This document shows positions 1-11,947 of a stretch of 64,000 nt of DNA, piece after piece. The notes below the pieces were generated by a model. The model did not search any database and was not told the DNA's origin. It saw only the letters and a list, made by a program, of their open reading frames with translations. The stretch covers positions 9,033,505 to 9,097,504 of the forward strand of contig OU452233.1 in NCBI GenBank assembly GCA_911728455.2, given 5' to 3'. Every line of letters starts with the position of its first letter. Within the stretch, counting starts at the first letter, position 1. Made by a program: the position numbers and the translations under genes. The DNA comes from Marthasterias glacialis. Its lineage: Eukaryota > Echinodermata > Asteroidea > Forcipulatida > Asteriidae.

Positions 1-465
1 TGGCTTTCTGTTTTTCTTCAAGAATGTTTTCACGGACTCACAACCTCTTAGTCGAGCGGTCATCCAGAAGTTAAGGACCCAGTGCAATGAGAACGAGACA
101 AAATAGCATCACTTTGAAAACTGCTCAAAGGCGTGTCATAACGTCACGCAAATGCGAAGCCAATTTTAGCTTCGGATGTGGAAATCGGCAACAAAAATAA
201 GTCACAAAGGTTTAGTGCAGGGGCAAACAATTTTGAAGGTATGTGTTAGAATTTGCTTTTTGTTTGTTTTTGAGTCGAGCTTGAGCTGGCTTCCCAGGTC
301 TATGGAGGAAATGCTACGAGAAGAAACACGGATTAATTCAACAAGCTACAAAAGTTAAAAAGGTTTTGTTGTTTTTTTCCGTTATAAATTTTTGGTTTGC
401 CCTATTGTTTTAACCACATAGCTCTTCTTGCCCTTTGTGTGAAGTACCTGTGTTGTATCTCAAAT

Positions 466-626
466 CAGGACCAAATTTCATAGAGCTGCTTTAGCACAGA
501 AAGTATGCTTACCAGAATAAAAGTTTGCTTACCAGAATAAAGTTACCGGCCAAACTATCATGTCACATGTACAATTTGTGACTGGTATCCTGCTCATTTC
601 TGCTTAAGCTCTGTGAAATTGGGCTC
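466..626. mobile_element. Short foldback element, AGAGCTGCTTAAGC family, copy 1
   Basis: Left end CCAAATTTCATAGAGCTGCT, right end TGCTTAAGCTCTGTGAAATTGG: terminal inverted repeats of about 20 bases. It has internal CTTACCAGAATAAA direct repeats. Non-autonomous, MITE-like. Confidence 0.65.
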
Positions 627-651
627 AGCTGTCCGGAGCATATAAATACCA

Positions 652-852
652 GGGCCCAATTTCATAGAGCTGCTCAAGCAGAGAATGTTGCTGAATAAGT
701 TTAGAACTGCTAAGCAGAAATGAGCAGGATATCAGTCACATGTGAAATGGTATTTGGGCTGGTACAATGTTTTGGTAAGCAAAACTGTTTTGTGCTTAGG
801 TACTTTTTGTGCTTAAGCATGTTAAGCAGCTCTATGGAATTTGGCACAGGGC
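652..852. mobile_element. Short foldback element, AGAGCTGCTTAAGC family, copy 2
   Basis: Ends GGGCCCAATTTCATAGAGCT and AGCAGCTCTATGGAATTTGG are inverted repeats. Head-to-tail neighbour of copy 1, only 25 bases away. Confidence 0.7.
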
Positions 853-1740
853 TCCACATCTGCATGCAACCGTGTCAAAAACTACTAAAATTGTTATCCA
901 GTACTAGAATTTCTCAAGAATTGGACTTTAAAGTTTAACCATTTGTTTACTGAAACTCATTGATTTAAAGTTGTAAAGTCGGTATTGTGTTTAATAAGCT
1001 CCCTGGGTTTTCATTAAGGAGTTGCATAAGTTGCTGGAATTTGTAAAAGTCTTCACCAGTTGTTTGGGGCTTTTTTTTCAATTTTTTTCCCCTTTCTTTT
1101 TATACAGCCACAGCCAAATAAAATCTGGATTAGTGGGGGGAAAAAAACCTGAGACTTAATCTTAAATTTCATGTACATAACTTTATGTGAGCCAATCATT
1201 TTCAAAAGACATTTTACCTTTTTGGTAATTGTAATATCGGGTGAAGAGTTAAGATGTTTTTGTGCAATGAATTCTAGGATCTGCAGACAGTGCCTCTATC
1301 GAAAAGGTAGTTGAACGAGTTGAACTTGTGTGTCGGGTACAATGACTTGCTTGGTTGTAGATGATTTATTACAAGGAAAATACAGGTAAGAAAAATAGTC
1401 GGTTCTAATATGGTTCATTTTATAAATTTGGGGTCTGTTTTTTATTGTTGTCCCTGTTACATCTGACACAAGATTTCATACATTTACAGCACACTCTTTG
1501 GTGCCTTCTACCTCCAAGAGTGATTATGTTAACGCAAAGTACATGCTGAACAAATCAAAACAGTTTGAAGTCAAATTTAAAGACATTTTCAGATTAAATT
1601 GCACACGTCAGGTGTAACAGGGACAGGAAAATGTCACACTTTGGACCCCAAATATATAGAATGACCCATATAGCGTTTTATCTACGGATGTTTCAAAGGG
1701 CTTTATTATGTTTAAGACAGGTAATGCTAAGTTTTTGAAT

Positions 1741-2016
1741 TTTGAGACCCACTTACATGTATATAGCACCATGGGATGGTTGCAAGGTAATGCGGCGCTA
1801 TCTGCAGCCAACCATGCCAGAAACACCGGGGCAAGCCCCTTCTCTTTGCGATAAGTGTACTGGGTTGTTTTTGCCTGCATTAACCCAACACACAGGACCT
1901 CTGACTTTATGTCCCATCCAAAGGATGAAGCGATTGTGGTCAAGTGTCGTGATAAGGGACTGGATCCCACACTCTGCTGGTCAGAAACACCAGAGCTTGA
2001 GTACGGGATTCAAGTA
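1741..2016 (-). mobile_element. tRNA-derived SINE, subfamily 1, head-truncated
   Basis: The reverse complement aligns through its length with the full element at 25.56 kb: anticodon arm, variable arm and T arm of the class II tRNA-like head, then the shared body (GATGGGAC...AAAG, CGCAAAGAGAAGGGGCT, CCCGGTGTT, CATGGTGCTAT). The 5' part of the head is missing or too diverged to see. Confidence 0.85.
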
Positions 2017-2470
2017 TTCCAAGAGTAATTCGACAATTTTTTAAGTTCCACGATTTGACTCTTACAATCTCCCCAGACTTATGTTGTGGCATTACAACAC
2101 ACTCTTAACTCAGAGGAGTTGAAAGCTAAAATAATCTTAATTATTTTTTTGTTACGACGAAGCAAGTCATTCTGCCGGACATTATTAAAAGTTCTGTTCA
2201 GAAATGACTCCTTTTTTTTCAACTTTGTTTAAATTTCTGTAAAAGTGTATGATTACATAGTGAACTTTTAAAAATAACTTTTGAAACAATCTCTTTGTGG
2301 ACCATCCTTACAAATTTGTTCCAATTAATTTTAAAAAGATGATACCTTATATGCCTTAAATTGATTCATACTGTATGTGAAAAGAAATGTTGCTGGTTAA
2401 GTGGCGTAACAGTAGTTTATTTTGCTGATATGCTTAATGTAAGGCGTCATAAATGTAGACGAGTCTAGAC

Positions 2471-2615
2471 TTACATGGAGGCCATGGCCTTTGTTGTCTT
2501 GGCCTTGGTGCCCCCTTAAAGTTTCCCTTAAACTTTAAGATGTTCCAATGGAAGTGCCCTTTGCAAAAAGAAATTGGCCTTGCCCTCTCCAAGATAAAGG
2601 CCTGTGTAGAATTGC
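2471..2615 (+). repeat. GGCC-rich dispersed repeat, copy 1
   Basis: GAGGCCATGGCC, then TTGGCCTTGGTGCCCC, AAGTGCCCTTTGCAAAA and AAAGGCCTG at the far end. The same ordered blocks recur near 21.98, 25.37, 25.94, 26.95, 33.63 and 34.26 kb in both orientations. A poly(A) run follows. Confidence 0.7.
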
Positions 2616-3781
2616 TTTAAAAAAAAAAAAAAAAAAAAATTAACGCTGTATATCTATAAATTTTACATGTATTTTGATTATTATATTTGTTGTGAGGGTA
2701 AATCCAACTGTTTTTCGCTGGAAAAATGGCGGATGAGTATTAGAGCTACCTGTTTTGAAGAAAGTTTTTGTCCCCCCAAAATAGTAAAAGTTATTTCAAT
2801 GAGATGACCAAGGGAAAATTTAGTTATGAAAATTTAACAATTTGTATCTTGACTCGAATGGTGGTTGGAGAAGAACATAGTTCCTTTTTGCCGTTATGGA
2901 AACTAAAACAAAAAGGCGAAACTTGGTGTTTGATTTCCTAGCCAGCGTAAAAAGTTGTAAACAAGTAAACAAGTCAACTAGTAAACAAGTAACCAAGTTC
3001 CCTTGGAAGCAGTACTGAAGAGTAAATGGTAAGCTTAAAATCAATCTTTTTTGTACTTTTTGTAGAGTTTTGTATATATATATAATGTACTACTATTGGA
3101 AAACAAATATATTTATTATTTGAAAAGATTGTGAAAAAATGAACCTTGCCAAATTTTGACTAGGCATAGGAATTGCCTCCCTTACCGAGTGTTTGAATTA
3201 ACCTAAATAGTATTAGTGTGAATGTAATTGTTCACAAACAAGAGAGTGGCTGTACATGTACATGTAGTTTGTGTAAACCATACACAAAATTACAGAAACA
3301 GTAACATGGGTATGCATGTAAAGATTTTGTGAAGAAATCGTCTGCAGGTCAATTTTATCAGGTAAAAAAGAAAAATACCCTTCAAACTAAATGGAAATCT
3401 GAAGCCCTGAATGCTCCAGTAATATTATGAATTTGAATTCTGATATTTTTAAAACCCGAATAGCTTTATATTTTCCTTGTCGTAATATGTTTCCTTGAAG
3501 TACATGGATGGCTAAAAGAAGTCTAAAGGGGTTGCATTACTTTGACCCTTTAAAATGAAAACAAGGTCATATACATATTTGTATGAGCTGAGACTTGCAT
3601 ATATTCATATGCAGGGTCAAACTGGGATGACATTCGGAGAAATACACATATTCTGCTTAGCAAAGGTCAACTGAAGCAGAATGTATTCATCCAATCCATA
3701 TCCATATCTTTATGAACTCTTACATGGGCAAATTTTGTATTTAGAATGTGGTCACAGTAATTCCCAGCCTGTTACTACTGG

Positions 3782-3812
<31 letters not shown>

Positions 3813-4149
3813 CTTGAGGATTTTTGCTTTTTATCGATTAATAACCTCGTTTTCAATTTAAGTTTAAAAATGTGCCATCCTTGAGTGTATAAGAGAGCTA
3901 ATAACCCTCCATCGCTGCATTCTAGCTGAAGCCATAATGTTGAAATTCTCATTTTTATTTTTGTGAGTGACTTCAATGTTTAATTGTAATCATTCTGTAA
4001 TCAAGCTGCACTACGTTAGTGTACACTACATGTACACTACATTAAAATAAATGTATGACATTGCAGTAGTTACTACTCAACTGGTCACTCCCCAAATCCA
4101 TCAGAATTCAGTGATAGTATTAATTTTTTGTCCGAGTTTGGTGGACTTA

Positions 4150-4328
4150 CTACTACTTCAGGTCCTGGGTTGAAGGTCCGAGACCAAGGCTCTCCGGTCT
4201 AAGTCTTGGACAGCCAGATCTCAGTGCTCTCAGACCTAAAATGTTTTGGCTCTGACCTTCAGGACTTTCTCTCGGACCTTCAGGTCATGGTCTCAGGCCT
4301 GGTCTCGACCTTCAGGTCTTGGTCTTCA
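4150..4328. repeat. GACCTTCAGGTC low-complexity repeat
   Basis: Irregular repeats of GACCTTCAGGTC-like and TCTCGGACCT-like words, about ten in 180 bases. The core word is nearly self-complementary. No coding potential seen. Confidence 0.65.
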
Positions 4329-4875
4329 TTTTGATGGATTTGAGAAGATTCACAATTTGCATAGTTGTCAATTTCATTTTTAAAGCTCATTTACCAACAA
4401 AGTAATATACATGTAATGTTTTTTAAGACACAACATCTAGAAGGGGTCATCCAAAGATTTCAAAAAATGTTGTTGTACAACTCAGACTTACTTTACAAAA
4501 CCCATTCCTTCCCAGGGAAAAAGTACTTTAAATATATACATGTATGTGTTTGTTCCTTCCATGTCTCTGCATTTGCATTTAATTACTTTTTTGCATTAAT
4601 TATTTTAAAAGATGTTAAAATCTGTTACTCAAATTCCTTTCCCATGGCTGTACTTACTCTACAACCTTGCAACCTAATGGCAGGGGTGTGAGTGGCCACA
4701 AACAAAAAAGCTGAAAAAGCTAGCAAAAAGCTGAAATTTAAAAAGTTCCCATAGTTTTGTACAGAGCAGGTGTACAAAAAAGCTGAAATTCAGAGTAAAA
4801 ATCTGAACAAAAACAAAACTGATGCTGAATTCTCACACCCCTGTAATGGGCAATATTTTGTTGCTAACAGTATAG

Positions 4876-4941
4876 TCAACGGGCAAGCTCAGTGGTACAG
4901 AATGCGGAAGGTCATGGTTTTGAATCCCATCCGTGATGGAT
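4876..4941 (+). mobile_element. tRNA-like SINE head, different family
   Basis: CAAGCTCAGTGGTACAG looks like a pol III A box and GGTTTTGAATCCCA like a B box, 30 bases apart, as in a class I tRNA. The following sequence does not match the other SINE bodies in the window. Probably an old SINE fragment, not a tRNA gene, since no clean acceptor stem forms. Confidence 0.5.
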
Positions 4942-6517
4942 TTTTGTCTGCAAGACTAGGAAAGCGCCACAATATTGACCCAATTCACCTGACGTCATCG
5001 CCCACAATAAATCTTGGTTGCACCACTTTGGGGGTCAGATTCCCCGTGTGTTTTTAGCCTTGCACTATCCCTTTGCCCTGATAGTTATCCACGCACGGAG
5101 TCCGTAAATGCCGATACACAGCCGCGCGCACACACAGTCCACGCACGGAGTCCGTCAGGATGATACATGTACATTACATGCCTACAATTTATATGTACAG
5201 TATGTCACAGTTTATGGATCCACGCACTATGAGTGTGGGCATGTACATGTACTTGCACTGGTGTTTGGGGCATATAGCTAAGCGGGGCAAAATGCGACTA
5301 AACAATTCTGGCCGGCCAGCGCATTGATAAAGTGTGAAGGGCATATATAACATGTATAAGGCGATGCACACCACTATCTTTCATGTCTTTACATGTAATT
5401 TGACCCCCAAATTGGCAGTCCATGGGCAGACAATACATGTAGCTGCATGTGACGTCAGTACACGGGGTAAAATATTAATCATCCGTGTAGGGCAACCATT
5501 TTATTTAATAATGTAGTCATCAGATACATGAAAATCTTGTACAAGATTTAAACAAAGTAGGAACTATTTCAACTTACACAACTAAAGTGTTGTTTATTAT
5601 GCACATGATAGGAATTGGCTCCTTGGTGCAATGGCGACACCCTTTAGTATAGGTGACTCTATAAATAAACACTAAAATGTGTATTCATTTCCATCACCTC
5701 ATTGTGTTTCTATATATTTTGAGTTAAACAGCAAATAAATTAAACTCGCACAAAGCAAGAACTCTTGATTCTGTTGCCCATTTTATTATTGTTTTTTTTT
5801 TTATTTTGTTTTTTTTAGTAATTGAAGAAACTCTATAGAAAATAAAAACCACCCTAAACAAACATTAAAGCCAATTTGTTCTACTCTACAGGTTGTCTAC
5901 TCTGAAATCATAAATCTTTGTAAAGATTGATCTTTTATTAAAAGTTGCACAATTATTCGTAAAAATCAAAAGCCTAAAGCGAAATCTTATGATACAAGCA
6001 GTTTTTCAATTTGTCCTCTTCAATCTACACAAGGTTTGTTTACTAATTCCCCAAACTTGCTGTAAACAATTCCCACCATCCAAAAATACTTTGAACGATC
6101 TGTGAAAAAGACAACTTTTAATTCCCCACCCACAGTTGGTCTAGAGAAGGGGGAAAAAAAAGAGTAAATCCGACATGCAGCAATTAATGTACAAAAGGGT
6201 GTTGCATTACAGCCGTTAAATAATATCATGTTATATATCTGTACACACTCTAACACTTCCGATTTTCGTTTATAGAATTAAAACCAAACGCTTGCCATTA
6301 CTACTTATAGTACTTTTACTTCGTAACATCTCTTGTGAACAAAACACATTGTAAACGAATGACTAGGTAAATTGAGTTGAGTTCAAGATCCATGAAGCAT
6401 GGAGAAACTCCGAATGCATTTAACCACCTGAATACTCCTCATTTGTGTCAGCAGTAAGCAGAACGAAGGAACACTGAGCCCTCGTTCATAAGCAACACAG
6501 ATTATAATCCCATAACC

Positions 6518-6615
6518 TAGATTACTTAGTGTTCTAAAATAACGTCAGTCCATATAATCTGGGGTGCCACCAGCAATCCAGATTATACTGGCTGACGTTA
6601 TTTAAGAATACTAGA
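6518..6615. repeat. Long-stem hairpin element
   Basis: Arms CTAGATTACTTAGTGTTCTA... to ATAATCTGG (6518-6562) and CCAGATTATACTGGCTGACG... to AGAATACTAG (6578-6612) are near-perfect inverses around a loop of about 15 bases. MITE-like foldback. Confidence 0.75.
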
Positions 6616-7149
6616 TACACCAGGTTTTTTTTTATGGAGTTTCCGGGTGTGTGTACATTTTCAAGAGCAACTGATTTTTTTTATAGGGAGGAGTGGGATG
6701 GACGTGTAAACCCCTTCCTTGTCTAGGGACAAAAATGATTCCAGGCCCCCATTAGTTACAGTGTAACATTTGTTTTATGTACAAACGAAATAACAACTGT
6801 TTTTTGTTCTATTTACACTTACTGAATACTAATGGCATGCAGTTTTCACACCAGGTTTTTACACTGTTGATAGATAAGCCCTACAAAACAAATTTCAAAG
6901 TGAGTAAATTAATTCATGAAATACATTGTTAACAGACCAGAGAGGTACAACGTCACCAAGAGACTAATTGGCCACGTGTGCATCTACAAACTGGGCCAAA
7001 TGGGAGACGTTTTGAGACGCTGGCGGCAGCAGACACAACGCTCCTTTTTGACAGTTCTATGCATGCGGGCACAAGCCCAGTATTGCGCGTGTAGTTCTGT
7101 GCATGAGTACTACAGGTGAGAATTGTGAAAAAGGAATGTCCACAAAGTC

Positions 7150-7344
7150 TCCCGTTTCAGAGAGCTGCTTCAGAGAAAGCATTGCTTAAAATTAATTCCT
7201 GCTGAGGAAAAATAAGCAGGGCACCAGTCAAAAACTGTACACATGACATGGTAATTTGGTTGGCAATATTTTTCTGGTAAGCAAGTTTGTTATTAAATGA
7301 TAAGCATTTTTTTTTAGCTTACGCAGCTCTATGAGAATTGGCAC
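7150..7344. mobile_element. Short foldback element, AGAGCTGCTTAAGC family, copy 3
   Basis: Ends CAGAGAGCTGCTTCAG and GCAGCTCTATGAGAATTGG. The centre carries the shared ACCAGTCA...ACATG and TCTGGTAAGCAAG segments of copy 2. Confidence 0.65.
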
Positions 7345-7675
7345 ATGTCTGACTGGCTGTACACCTACTCAACAATACAGATTCCTGAAATTAAATTTTT
7401 CATTGGCCTCATGAAGCATACATATAAATACGATTGTGGTAATGTGAAACATGAAAAATAGTACAAATTGAATAACTTTTTAGTTTTTGTTTTAAATAAA
7501 ATACTATCCAACAGAACTCAAATACACACTTTCTCATTCCGACCTAATTTGCATGACAGAAGTTGGTAACTACCTTAAAAAAATAAATTCCTTGGGAGTA
7601 TGGGCTAGTACTGAATTTAACTTCTTTAAACGAAACAACACAATCGTCTTAAATTATTGGTACTTTGAACTCACT

Positions 7676-8019
7676 ATGCAAATTTATGCTAATGCAATTA
7701 GTACTCGTTTAAATATCAATGTCAAAATCATTGCAGAACCCAAGTCTAGTACATGCACTTCCCAAATCTGCCCTTATGTTAACCTAAGTAGATGACGGTC
7801 AGGGGAATAATAAACACAGTTTCAAACCTAACCTAATATGCAAATAAATGTTAATGGCGGACTGAGGGTCAGAGGCATTGTTGACCTTATCCAGTACTTT
7901 TAATACCTGACCTTATGCAAATTTATGCTAATAAAGAGGGTCAGAACTTGGTATTAACCTACTCTACTACATGTACGTCTAAAATCTTACTTTCTCAGTA
8001 AAAACATCCAAATGCAAAT
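7676..8019 (+). promoter_or_regulatory. Cluster of four ATGCAAAT octamers
   Basis: Perfect POU-type octamers at 7676-7683, 7838-7845, 7915-7922 and 8012-8019, all in one orientation. Two of them are followed by ttATGCTAAT and one by aaATGTTAAT. Flanking GAGGGTCAG words also recur, so a degenerate tandem repeat may underlie it. Confidence 0.4.
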
Positions 8020-9204
8020 AGCCCATATGCACCAGCACCATCTTGTATTTAGCGCAATGCATCTTGGGAAACAGAGTAAAGCTATAAAAGAAATCAAACT
8101 GCCAAGATGGACGCCAAGCTGTAGTTTACATGTATACCAGGTTTTATGTGTTGTGTACCGCACTGCTTCAAAATCAGTTGCCGATGTTGTTTGGACTCGG
8201 ATTTCACTCAGAATCCTTTGCACTCCGATAATTTCTGGTCATGTGCACTGGGCCATGCATATGGGCTATTCAACCTATGTAGCACTAGCTTTAACATGTT
8301 TGGGCTACAAGAAACCCTTTACATGTCTAATGTGCGCCTCTTAAAAATAAGTTGTTTTCTGAAATTCTTCAGAATAGTTCTTCCGAATACAAATAGTTCA
8401 GAACTCACGAGCAATGACGCTGTGAAATTCATAAAGCAGTTTTATTAAATGAATATTCATTTATAGTACAATCAACAGAACTGCGAAACACTGAAAGAAC
8501 ACTACATGCCCAAATTGTGCAAGGCATCCTCAAATCATTCCAACAGTTCAGAACTACCCCTTCTTTTTTCTAACTACAACGGAAAACTCAGTGCTGCAGA
8601 ACATGAGTCTCTCTTTAGCAATGCAGAAAGAAAGATTTGTCCTTACATTTATGAGGGGAAAAAGGAACCAATTCAAGTTAGATTTACATTTAAGACAAAT
8701 TTTACATTTATATTTTCTTAACTGAGTTTAAGACACACCAGCGGTTTCTTTATTACATGGTTAAATATGGCCTGGTTCGGTACAAGAGTTGAAAATTGGC
8801 TGCCTTATGTACGTAAAGCCACTCGTCTCTACTATGAATCCACAATTAGAACGTCTTTCAAACGACTCTTATTTCAAAATGACTTGTTTAAAAGGAAAAA
8901 AGTGCTTGCATAGTTATATTATCAGGGCGACAGGAACCCTAATTTACACAATTATGTACACTGTACACACACTTGTTTCAAACTCATATTAGTAACATAA
9001 ATAACTTACAAAGTATGCCATATTAGAAAGCAGTCACATTATGAAGAGAAACAAAATACAAGAGAATAAAATAATGTGGAGAAATCAGGGGGGGGGGGGG
9101 GGTTGCAGACTTGCATACCACTCTTTGCTATATTACCTTGAAACATTGCTTTGATAAATTGCGTTGTGTAATAATACTGACATCTAATTAAAAATATCCT
9201 GCAT

Positions 9205-9522
9205 CAGGGTTCTCCCCATGCACAAGCTAGCGTATCGGGCCGATAACCGATACACGTGAATTATGGGGTCGATATGCAGAAATTACGGCCGATACGCAAA
9301 GAATGTCCCCTTTTTTTCTCTTTTAATATCAAATTGACAAAAAAATCTTAACAAAAAAACATTTTATATGCTCTAGATTGCACAGTAGAGCGTTTCAAAC
9401 CAAACTTGAACATTAAATAAAAACATTCCAAGGACCCAGTTTCAATTCAGCGTGCTTTGGCCACTTTCAAAATTTGGATCCAGCATGCCCCCCAGTTTTG
9501 AAATAACCTGGGGAGAACCCTG
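9205..9522. mobile_element. MITE-like element with 14-base terminal inverted repeats
   Basis: CAGGGTTCTCCCCA (9205-9218) and its exact complement TGGGGAGAACCCTG (9509-9522) bound 318 bases without coding capacity. The inside has repeated CCGATACGC/CCGATACAC words. No clear target-site duplication. Confidence 0.7.
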
Positions 9523-9937
9523 CCACATCGTGTTTTTCACGAAACTGCTCATACATAGTACATGAACGTGTCGTTTATTAACTTTTGTGTAACTTGGTGT
9601 CAATATACATATGCCTCAAAACTGGAATCATCTATTGTGCTCAAACTTTCGTTTAAGTTTTATGATTGTGTTTCATCTTTGGAAACTTTAGGATTGGAAT
9701 GAACACACAAGGTACATGTAAAGGGCTGTTTTTTCATTCATCTTAATGTGTCAGAAAGTGGTCCAATTTATGCTGGCCTTTGTTTTTTTTATTTGTTCTT
9801 TTAAGCTCTGATATTGTTGTCTTAACAGAGAGGAACATTTACAGTGATTATGATCTCAATCACCTTACAAACAAATAAAATTGGTGAGGATATTTTCTGT
9901 AAATTTTGTAGGCAAACTGCCCTAAAAGACATTCCTG

Positions 9938-10286
9938 CAATAAGCTATTTGCAAGTTAGATTTAAATAAAGTCTGGTACAATGAATGGCTTAGTCACGAG
10001 TTACCGCTTAAATTTGAATTCTTCATACTATAGAGACAGTTGCTATGTCAAATGGTTTGGGGTAAGCTTTTGTATAGCAACCTCCAGATGAGCAAACCCT
10101 GGTACCATTGTGCCATAAACATTCATTCAAAATTGTGTATGGTTTGCCCCGAATCACCTATGTATTGTGACACAGCAACTGTCTTTAGTCTGAGCTCTGA
10201 GGAATTCAAATCTAAGTGCTAACTTGTGACTTAGCAAGTCTTTTGTACCAGACACAATTTAAATCTAATTTGCAAATGGCTTATTA
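9938..10286. mobile_element. Large foldback element, about 350 bp
   Basis: Nearly the whole element is one imperfect palindrome. The left arm has TAAGCTATTTGCAAGTTAGA, TCTGGTACAA, GGCTTAGTCACGAGTTA and GACAGTTGCTATGTCA; the complements recur in reverse order in the right arm. Arms are about 140 bases with a 50-60 base centre. Confidence 0.85.
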
Positions 10287-11054
10287 CATGACATACAAGA
10301 TGGAGAACTGATGGTGATAAACAAAGCTTACAGACTTCTACTTAAGTTACTTTTAACACAATGTATGATACAAATGTCTGTTTTATTTTAACAAGTAGAA
10401 TTATCAGTCTAGATTGTCACTGCGTGTGGTGTCACATGTCAAGTAATATTATTAACTTCTATTAACTGATCAGGTCTTTTTAAATAATCACACCTGAAAA
10501 ACAGCTACAAACAAAAACCTATTATAAAAAACTAATTATGTAACATTAGAATAAACATCAAGAAGAGTTGTCCACGTACAGGCAAATCTAAACTGATTTT
10601 TTATTACTTTTCTTATTATTTTTTGGTAAAATTTTAATCAAAAAGTCATTTGTAATTTTTAATTGAAAGAAGTTTCAAATGCATTATCTTACAAGCATTG
10701 TGTGTAATGAAAAAAGCCTCACATCAAATTAATTACAAAAAAAAATGTAGAGAGAAATGGTCAGTTCACTGTCCCAAGAGTACAGCGCCCTCTCTAGGCA
10801 TTTGTTATGGTATAAAAGGTGCCCTCTATCGACGGGTGAAAACAAAAAATTCCAAGGAGCACCTTCACCTTCCTGTATGAATGTATTGCACGAGACCATA
10901 ACACTACCTTTTAATGCTAATGCAACCAGAAATACATTTCTGAGTTCTAACTATTATTAATAACAAGTTTTTAACTAGTCATCGTTGTCACACCATTTTT
11001 TTTTAAGAATACAAACAAATCTTTTGACTTTGGCATAATAATGGGGTTCAAGCA

Positions 11055-11068
11055 TTTATTTATTTATT
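11055..11068 (-). terminator. Candidate polyadenylation signals
   Basis: On the minus strand this stretch reads overlapping AATAAA hexamers, about 410 bases past the stop codon. AATAAA also occurs further downstream, so the true 3' end is unknown. A short 3'UTR ending here is only an inference. Confidence 0.3.
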
Positions 11069-11480
11069 TTTTTTTTTCTCTTTTTGTTGTTGTAATTTTG
11101 AAATATTGTTTTTGTTTTTACACTACATGTAGATTAAGCCTGCAGTTTAAGGCCCTGGGATTTAATATACACGGAGCTTTATGTCTTCTACTTCTTCAGT
11201 ATGACAAGTTATTTTTAAAAGCACTTTTTGTTCATGCTTGCCAAAAACAAAATTGTTATTCATACTTTGGCCAATGATTACCATAATAAGGCATACTTTT
11301 GTATTTTTGAATTTTTCCTCACAATCTATTAATTAGAAATCTTTAACACACACCAATAATCAACACATCCTTTTTTGTTAAGTTACATGCCGTCTCCCAT
11401 TTTGTGTTCACAGAAAAGGTATCAACAAAAGAAAGATCACCAACCTTTTGTATTTTACGTAACACTGAACTAATCAGCTT

Positions 11481-11947
11481 TCAGGCTGTACCATTAACTA
11501 GCTGGGGGGTATCTGAGCTCACCTCAGCTGCACCCTTTACAGAATTCTTGCTCTCGTTGGAGTCATCACTACCCGATTTCGATGGGCCGTTCTGACTCCC
11601 CAGCCGGCGATTTCTAGGTCCACGTTGTTCCTTGGGTCCGTTGGAAGGTCCCCTTGGTGCGGAACTACTATTCACAAATTTGCTACTGTTACCGTTGATC
11701 GCTGGGCTTTCTGATGACTCAGAGACCCCCGGCCTGGAGCCACCTTTAGCTCCACCGTTACCCTGTGAGTAGCCCTTGTCTCCTGCAGCGCCTCCGTAGC
11801 GTCGTCTTGGCATGGGTGAATTTGTCTTACTTGTATCGGTATCATCATGGTTATCTGCCCCGTGGGGCCCGTCGCCATTCATTGTACCCCCTCTACCTCT
11901 GTTCCTGCGTCTACGTGGTCGGCGTCTATTCTGTCTGCTTGAATCAT
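11481..11947 (-). CDS. fmr1: FMR1/FXR homologue, last coding exon
   Basis: Residues 576-729 and the stop. A basic cluster ([19 protein letters not shown]) resembles the arginine-rich nuclear/nucleolar signal region of FXR1 and FXR2. A Gly/Ser/Asn/Pro-rich low-complexity tail follows, ending QLVNGTA, comparable to PLVNGVP in FMR1 and VLNGVS in FXR1. The acceptor TTTACTAG has a long T tract. Confidence 0.93.

Larger units (their letters stand above)
1..11480. other. 3' flank of the gene, no coding sequence seen
   Basis: AT-rich sequence downstream of the FMR1/FXR stop. Open frames are short (at most about 120 codons) and the longest overlaps a reverse SINE. It holds SINE copies, foldbacks, poly(A)/poly(T) runs (2619-2639, 3781-3808), a 15-base G run (9088-9102) and simple repeats, listed separately. 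An unknown part nearest 11,480 is probably 3'UTR. Confidence 0.6.

Noticed and set aside
1742-2041. Overlapping frames of 100 and 120 codons on opposite strands
   Set aside because: Both lie in the reverse SINE copy, whose sequence explains the open frames.
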